From assembly GCA_003158355.1 (NCBI GenBank), contig PMIV01000074.1, positions 1 through 8,203 of the forward strand: a stretch of 8,203 nt of DNA, given 5' to 3'. Origin of the DNA: Anaerolineaceae bacterium. Its GTDB lineage: Bacteria > Chloroflexota > Anaerolineae > Anaerolineales > Anaerolineaceae. Shown here in pieces: positions 5,397-8,203 of the stretch (the first letter of the stretch is position 1; the number at the start of each line of letters is the position of its first letter). The position numbers and the translations under genes are program-made. The notes beneath the pieces are model-generated. The model searched no databases and was not told where the DNA came from. It was given only the letters and a program-made list of their open reading frames with translations.

Positions 5397-5771
5397 AATA
5401 TCTGCTTTGTAAACAAAGGATCATGGTTCGATGGTTTTTGCCACGATCTCGAATAATTGTAGAACCTCATTATCGGAAAGCTGTTCAGACTAAATCAATT
5501 TTTATCAAAAAGGAGCTTTGAAAAAAGCTCTTTTTTGATTCTTTTGAAACAATAATATAGATCTTTCTCTGGTTTTCCAAAGAGCCGCCTGTAAGCCCAT
5601 TGCTTTATTTACATTTTTTATAGATTAAGTCCAATTAATTTGGATATACTGTTGATACATCCCGTTGCAGCAGTCCTCCTTGTAAAGAGGTATGGAAGAT
5701 CCATTTACTCGGATCAGAAGTTTTTATTGATATCTTATGAGTTAAGAGTATTTCAAATAAAACGGAGAAAA
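5397..5771. other. Intergenic region between the secreted-protein paralogs
   Basis: Just after the upstream stop is a dyad, CTTTGTAAACAAAG (5405-5418). The intrinsic terminator at 5507-5536 follows. Further on is a dyad, TCCAA-TTAAT-TTGGA (5630-5644), directly before GATATACT. The open frame from 5640 that could extend the next gene by 44 residues has no ribosome site, and the extension lacks protein-like character. GGAG (5764-5767) supports the ATG at 5772. I see no other gene. Confidence 0.3.
5507..5536 (+). terminator. Intrinsic terminator of secreted paralog 1
   Basis: GAGCTTT (5513-5519) pairs with AAAGCTC (5524-5530) around a GAAA tetraloop. Flanking A (5507-5511) and T (5531-5536) runs lengthen the stem and supply the U-tract. 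It lies about 110 nt after the stop codon and is related in sequence to the terminator at 6416-6442. Confidence 0.8.
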
Positions 5772-6299
5772 ATGAAAAAAAGCATCTATATCCTATTCGC
5801 CTTTATTTTGGCCGTTGGGTTTGCTTCACTGGGTTTTAGCCCAGTTGCAGCTACCGCAATCACAACTCCAGGCCACCCACAAAAGGCTGACCCTACCGCA
5901 GTTCCTAATGTTACAGGCGCTTCCATGACCGCTGAAGTATTAGATGTATCTGTTCTTCCGGGTACGCTCCAGCTTAATTCCGGAGTATACGGTCCGGTAG
6001 GATTCAAAGCCGGGGATGTACAGTTTGGCGGCTCCGGGTTGAAGGTCAGTGGATTGACTGGCGGCAACAAAGCTACTGTATGCTTTGCCTTCCCGAGTTA
6101 TCGCTACAAATGGGATGGTAAGATCGAGGAGTGGAATGGAACCAAATGGGTCTCGTTGGTAACCACATTTACCAAGGATGGCGATGGCATTGTGAACTGG
6201 GCTTGCACCAGCGCTGCCGGTAATGGCACTTACTCCCTCATCATCTGGTACTACGGTCCTGCTGAACCCCCAGTTGTTACCGAAGTTATCTTTAGTTAG
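5772..6299 (+). CDS. Small secreted protein, paralog 2 with a cysteine pair
   Basis: The start is the ATG at 5772, preceded by GGAG at 4 nt, and the product begins MKKSIY exactly as its upstream paralog does. The frame opens earlier, but that extension is unsupported. The 175-residue product has a signal peptide with cleavage likely after VAATA (about residue 29). Shared motifs follow: GFKAGDVQFGGSGLKVSGL (77-95), FAFPSYRYKW (105-114), WNGTKWV (121-127), KDGDGIVNW (135-143) and SLIIWYYGP (155-163). Unlike paralog 1 it has two mature cysteines, C104 and C145, replacing Tyr and Ser, which may form a disulfide after export. Its start is exactly 900 bp from that of paralog 1, consistent with a tandem duplication. 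The function is unknown; probably extracellular or surface-exposed. Confidence 0.75.
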   Translation: MKKSIYILFAFILAVGFASLGFSPVAATAITTPGHPQKADPTAVPNVTGASMTAEVLDVSVLPGTLQLNSGVYGPVGFKAGDVQFGGSGLKVSGLTGGNKATVCFAFPSYRYKWDGKIEEWNGTKWVSLVTTFTKDGDGIVNWACTSAAGNGTYSLIIWYYGPAEPPVVTEVIFS

Positions 6300-6415
6300 T
6301 TCTTGAATTACAAGCGGTCACAAGTCGGGCAGCATACTTTCGCTGAATGATTGAACAATTCTTAGCATTACTACCCGGTTTGTCTTTTACCCGCATTAAA
6401 AAAGAATAGAAATTC

Positions 6416-6442
6416 AAAAGGAGCCTTGAAAAAGCTCCTTTT
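6416..6442 (+). terminator. Intrinsic terminator of secreted paralog 2
   Basis: AAAAGGAGC (6416-6424) pairs with GCTCCTTTT (6434-6442) around a 9-nt loop, and the T-run forms the 3' side. It shares the GGAGCxTTGAAAAA pattern and a trailing GATTCT with the terminator at 5507-5536, so gene and terminator were probably duplicated together. Confidence 0.8.
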
Positions 6443-6527
6443 GATTCTATATCGCCCGAAAGATTACACTAACCAAAATGATTGGTCAAAGGGATCGTTG
6501 CCGCTCCAAGATGTGAAGAAAGAGCTA

Positions 6528-6556
6528 TTGACCGGTATTTTCTCGCAAGATAAAAT
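6528..6556 (+). promoter_or_regulatory. Sigma70-type promoter of the DegV-family gene
   Basis: TTGACC (6528-6533), a 17-bp spacer and TAAAAT (6551-6556) lie 45 bp before the TTG start. Expected initiation is near 6563, giving a leader of about 38 nt. It shares its -35 hexamer and spacer length with the promoter at 7577-7605. Confidence 0.7.
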
Positions 6557-6600
6557 TTTTATGGTTATGCTTATTAATTTCTGCTTTCGAGGAAACTCAG

Positions 6601-7449
6601 TTGATCGAAATCATTACCGATAGTACATGTGATCTACCCGAACCGCTTATCTCACAATACAACATTCAGGTGATTCCCCATACGATCATCTGGGGCAATG
6701 AACAATATCGCGACCGCATCGACATTCAGCCCGAAGAATTTTATCGCCGGCTGGTCGCAGATCGTATTCGCCCCACAACCGCTCAAGCAAGCGTCAATGA
6801 TTTTTCCCTGGCCTACCAGGCTGCCGTCAACAGAGGTGCCACTGAGATCATTGCCCTCACCGTCAGCAGTGCCATGAGCGGCGCCTACCAAAGTGCTCTT
6901 AAGGCATCCGAAATGGTGAATATCCCGGTATCCGTCGTTGATTCCAAAGGCCCAACCATGACCCTGGGTTGGCAGGTGCTGGCAGCCGCCCGCGCTGTTG
7001 AAACAGGTGCCAATACCGCTGCCGTCCTCGAAAAGGTGGCGCAAGTCCGCAGCAAAATGATCCAATTGGTGAGCTTGGATACGCTGGAATATCTCACAAA
7101 AGGCGGACGCATCGGCAACGCTATCAAATGGGTAAGCGGTCTGCTGCAGGTCAAACCCCTGGTCAGCATCAATCACCAAACTGGCCTCGTTGACCCGGTG
7201 ACCCTCGCCCGCACCCATAATTCGATCATTACAGCCATGTACAACCGCTTTGTGGCTGCACTGCAAAACCACAAAAAGCTGCACGTCGCTGTGCTTCACG
7301 GCAATATCCCTGCCGAAGCCGAAGTTCTGAAAGAACGCATCCTGGCCGACCTGGACCCCATAGAGGTGCTCGTCAACATAACAGGACCTGTTCTGGGCAT
7401 CAATACCGGTCCGGGGGCTATGGCCCTTTGCGGGTACGCCGAAGAATAA
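6601..7449 (+). CDS. DegV-family fatty-acid-binding protein (FakB-like)
   Basis: DegV/FakB proteins bind one fatty acid and present it to a fatty acid kinase (FakA) for phosphorylation and entry into phospholipid synthesis; they are cytosolic. The 282 residues match the usual full length. Family hallmarks are IITDSTCDLP (4-13), RPTTAQAS (57-64), TVSSAMSGAYQSA (87-99), VVDSKGPTMTLGW (112-124), LEYLTKGGRIG (162-172), LLQVKPLVSI (181-190) and TGPVLGINTGPGA (261-273). The start is TTG, chosen for AGGA 7 nt upstream, a good promoter and an N-terminus that begins directly with the family's first strand. In the last motif N268 stands where a His is common (GxHxGPG), which may alter contact with the fatty acid carboxylate. 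No fakA is visible nearby, as usual for these often unlinked genes. The ligand is unknown. Confidence 0.93.
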   Translation: MIEIITDSTCDLPEPLISQYNIQVIPHTIIWGNEQYRDRIDIQPEEFYRRLVADRIRPTTAQASVNDFSLAYQAAVNRGATEIIALTVSSAMSGAYQSALKASEMVNIPVSVVDSKGPTMTLGWQVLAAARAVETGANTAAVLEKVAQVRSKMIQLVSLDTLEYLTKGGRIGNAIKWVSGLLQVKPLVSINHQTGLVDPVTLARTHNSIITAMYNRFVAALQNHKKLHVAVLHGNIPAEAEVLKERILADLDPIEVLVNITGPVLGINTGPGAMALCGYAEE

Positions 7450-7534
7450 CCCGATCTTAAAAGTACGAACAAACCAGGCACCGCTTCAATTTGAATTTCC
7501 AGACTTTGATTTGGTCGGTAAGATAAACACGCGG

Positions 7535-7562
7535 TAAATGAATGGGGCGATCTTTTCATTTA
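7535..7562 (+). terminator. Weak hairpin after the DegV-family gene
   Basis: TAAATGAA (7535-7542) and TTCATTTA (7555-7562) form an 8-bp, AT-rich stem with a 12-nt loop, but no U-tract follows. It lies just upstream of the next promoter. It might be a poor terminator or an operator; nothing stronger is present between the two genes. Confidence 0.25.
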
Positions 7563-7576
7563 TTAAAAATCGACTG

Positions 7577-7605
7577 TTGACCTTGACCCCTAAAACCCTT
7601 ACAAT
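7577..7605 (+). promoter_or_regulatory. Sigma70-type promoter of the aminomutase gene
   Basis: TTGACC (7577-7582), a 17-bp spacer and TACAAT (7600-7605) form a near-consensus promoter. The -35 is directly repeated (TTGACCTTGACC). Initiation near 7612 gives a leader of about 56 nt holding a small hairpin, GGCCGA-GCAGA-TCGGTC (7619-7635). The leader is too short for a lysine riboswitch. Confidence 0.7.
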
Positions 7606-7667
7606 AATTACATTATTTGGCCGAGCAGATCGGTCATGTTTGGTTCATTTTAAAGAAAAGGAGAAAA

Positions 7668-8203
7668 ATGTCACCAGCTCCATTTGATTCTAAACGAGCT
7701 CCTGCTTTTGCCGAAATTCCCGATGACAAGTGGAATGATTGGCACTGGCAGTTAAGTAACCGTCTCAATTCTGTCGAAGATTTTGAGAAAGTTCTTCCCC
7801 TCACCGATAGCGAAAGGACCGCTCTCAGTTCCCCCGGTCTTTTTCGCGTGGATGTTACCCCTTATTTCATCTCACGCATCGACCCCAACGATCCCGATGA
7901 TCCCATCCGCAAACAGATCATCCCCCAGGCTGGCGAAATTGACGCTTTTACCGGTATGATGGAAGATTCGCTTGCCGAAGATCGCCACTCTCCTGTTCCC
8001 GGGTTGGTACACCGCTACCCCGATCGTGTGCTGATGCTCGTCACCACCCAGTGCGCCTCGTACTGTCGCTACTGCACCCGCGCCCGCATTGTGGGTGACC
8101 CCAGCCAGACCTTCTCGCGCGCCGATTTTGAAGCCCAGATCAATTATCTCAAGCACACTCCTCAGGTGCGCGACGTTCTCCTCTCCGGCGGTGACCCGCT
8201 CAC
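7668..8203 (+). CDS. kamA: Lysine 2,3-aminomutase family radical SAM enzyme (5' part, runs off the window)
   Basis: Lysine 2,3-aminomutase interconverts L-lysine and L-beta-lysine using S-adenosylmethionine, a 4Fe-4S cluster and PLP. It serves lysine fermentation or synthesis of beta-lysine osmolytes. The visible 178 residues show the typical N-terminus: WNDWHWQLSNRL (22-33), YFISRIDPNDPDDPIRKQ (66-83), SPVPGLVHRYPDRVLMLVT (108-126), the cluster motif CxxxCxxC as C129-ASY-C133-RY-C136, and TPQVRDVLLSGGDPL (164-178). The family is usually about 400 residues or more, so the PLP lysine and C-terminal region lie beyond the window. AAGGAG is 4 nt before the ATG, and the gene has its own promoter. 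Related glutamate 2,3-aminomutases share this fold, so the substrate is likely but not certain. Confidence 0.92.
   Translation, partial: MSPAPFDSKRAPAFAEIPDDKWNDWHWQLSNRLNSVEDFEKVLPLTDSERTALSSPGLFRVDVTPYFISRIDPNDPDDPIRKQIIPQAGEIDAFTGMMEDSLAEDRHSPVPGLVHRYPDRVLMLVTTQCASYCRYCTRARIVGDPSQTFSRADFEAQINYLKHTPQVRDVLLSGGDPL

Larger units (their letters stand above)
6300..6600. other. Intergenic region before the DegV-family gene
   Basis: It holds the terminator at 6416-6442 and the promoter at 6528-6556. A 65-codon frame starting TTG at 6426 begins inside the terminator hairpin, has no ribosome site and overlaps the next gene's start, so it is not taken as real. AGGA (6590-6593), 7 nt before the TTG at 6601, sets the DegV start. 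Nothing else is evident. Confidence 0.4.

Noticed and set aside
5640..5771. N-terminal extension of the second secreted protein from a TTG at 5640
   Set aside because: It has no Shine-Dalgarno, would bury the signal peptide 44 residues in, and the paralog starts with the same MKKSIY as the internal ATG.
6652..7299. Minus-strand 215-codon frame opposite the DegV gene
   Set aside because: It is antisense to a clear DegV family member and carries no recognisable domain or ribosome site.

Overview
The window is a bacterial chromosome segment in which phage-derived, transferred and resident DNA lie side by side, as base composition shows. Sampled lines run near 70% G+C in the phage-like left end (about 1-1920), near 30% in the middle island (about 2480-4200), and intermediate to high in the right part. 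Strong Shine-Dalgarno sites, clear TTGACC-17-TAxAAT promoters, palindromic repeats of the TTGCGAGCGAAGCGAAGCAATC type, and a DegV gene next to a lysine 2,3-aminomutase gene would fit an anaerobe, possibly Anaerolineae (Chloroflexota). That placement is a weak inference; no marker gene is present.

Left region (1-1920, minus strand): a compact overlapping phage packaging module of a 116-residue acidic helical protein, a 42-residue basic protein and a terminase large subunit. The terminase frame keeps its Walker A, Walker B and nuclease residues but is broken by one in-frame TAA at codon 66, so it looks like a decaying prophage.

Junction (1921-2526): upstream of the phage genes lie two near-identical palindromes exactly 31 bp apart, then three 12-bp GGGGT repeats, then palindromic repeat element A (2108-2217). 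A good promoter (2251-2279), a doubtful 65-codon frame and a fragment of a duplicated sequence follow.

AT-rich island (2527-4250): a TIR-domain protein with two C-terminal winged-helix-like segments, followed by a protein with two membrane helices and a cytosolic helical domain. The pair resembles a NAD-targeting or signalling defence module with a membrane partner. The island ends in what looks like the 3' part of a tRNA gene (to 4250), a classic footprint of tRNA-directed integration. Beyond it are a broken repeat-rich gene (4251-4616) and a second, oppositely oriented element B (4396-4507). The island is therefore bracketed by inverted repeats A and B, and inside them by two related gene-fragment copies.

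Right region (4872-8203, plus strand): two tandem paralogous secreted proteins with start codons exactly 900 bp apart, each followed by a related intrinsic terminator. Next come a DegV-family fatty-acid-binding protein with a TTG start and its own promoter, and the first 178 codons of a radical-SAM lysine 2,3-aminomutase with its own promoter. These look like resident genes in separate transcription units.
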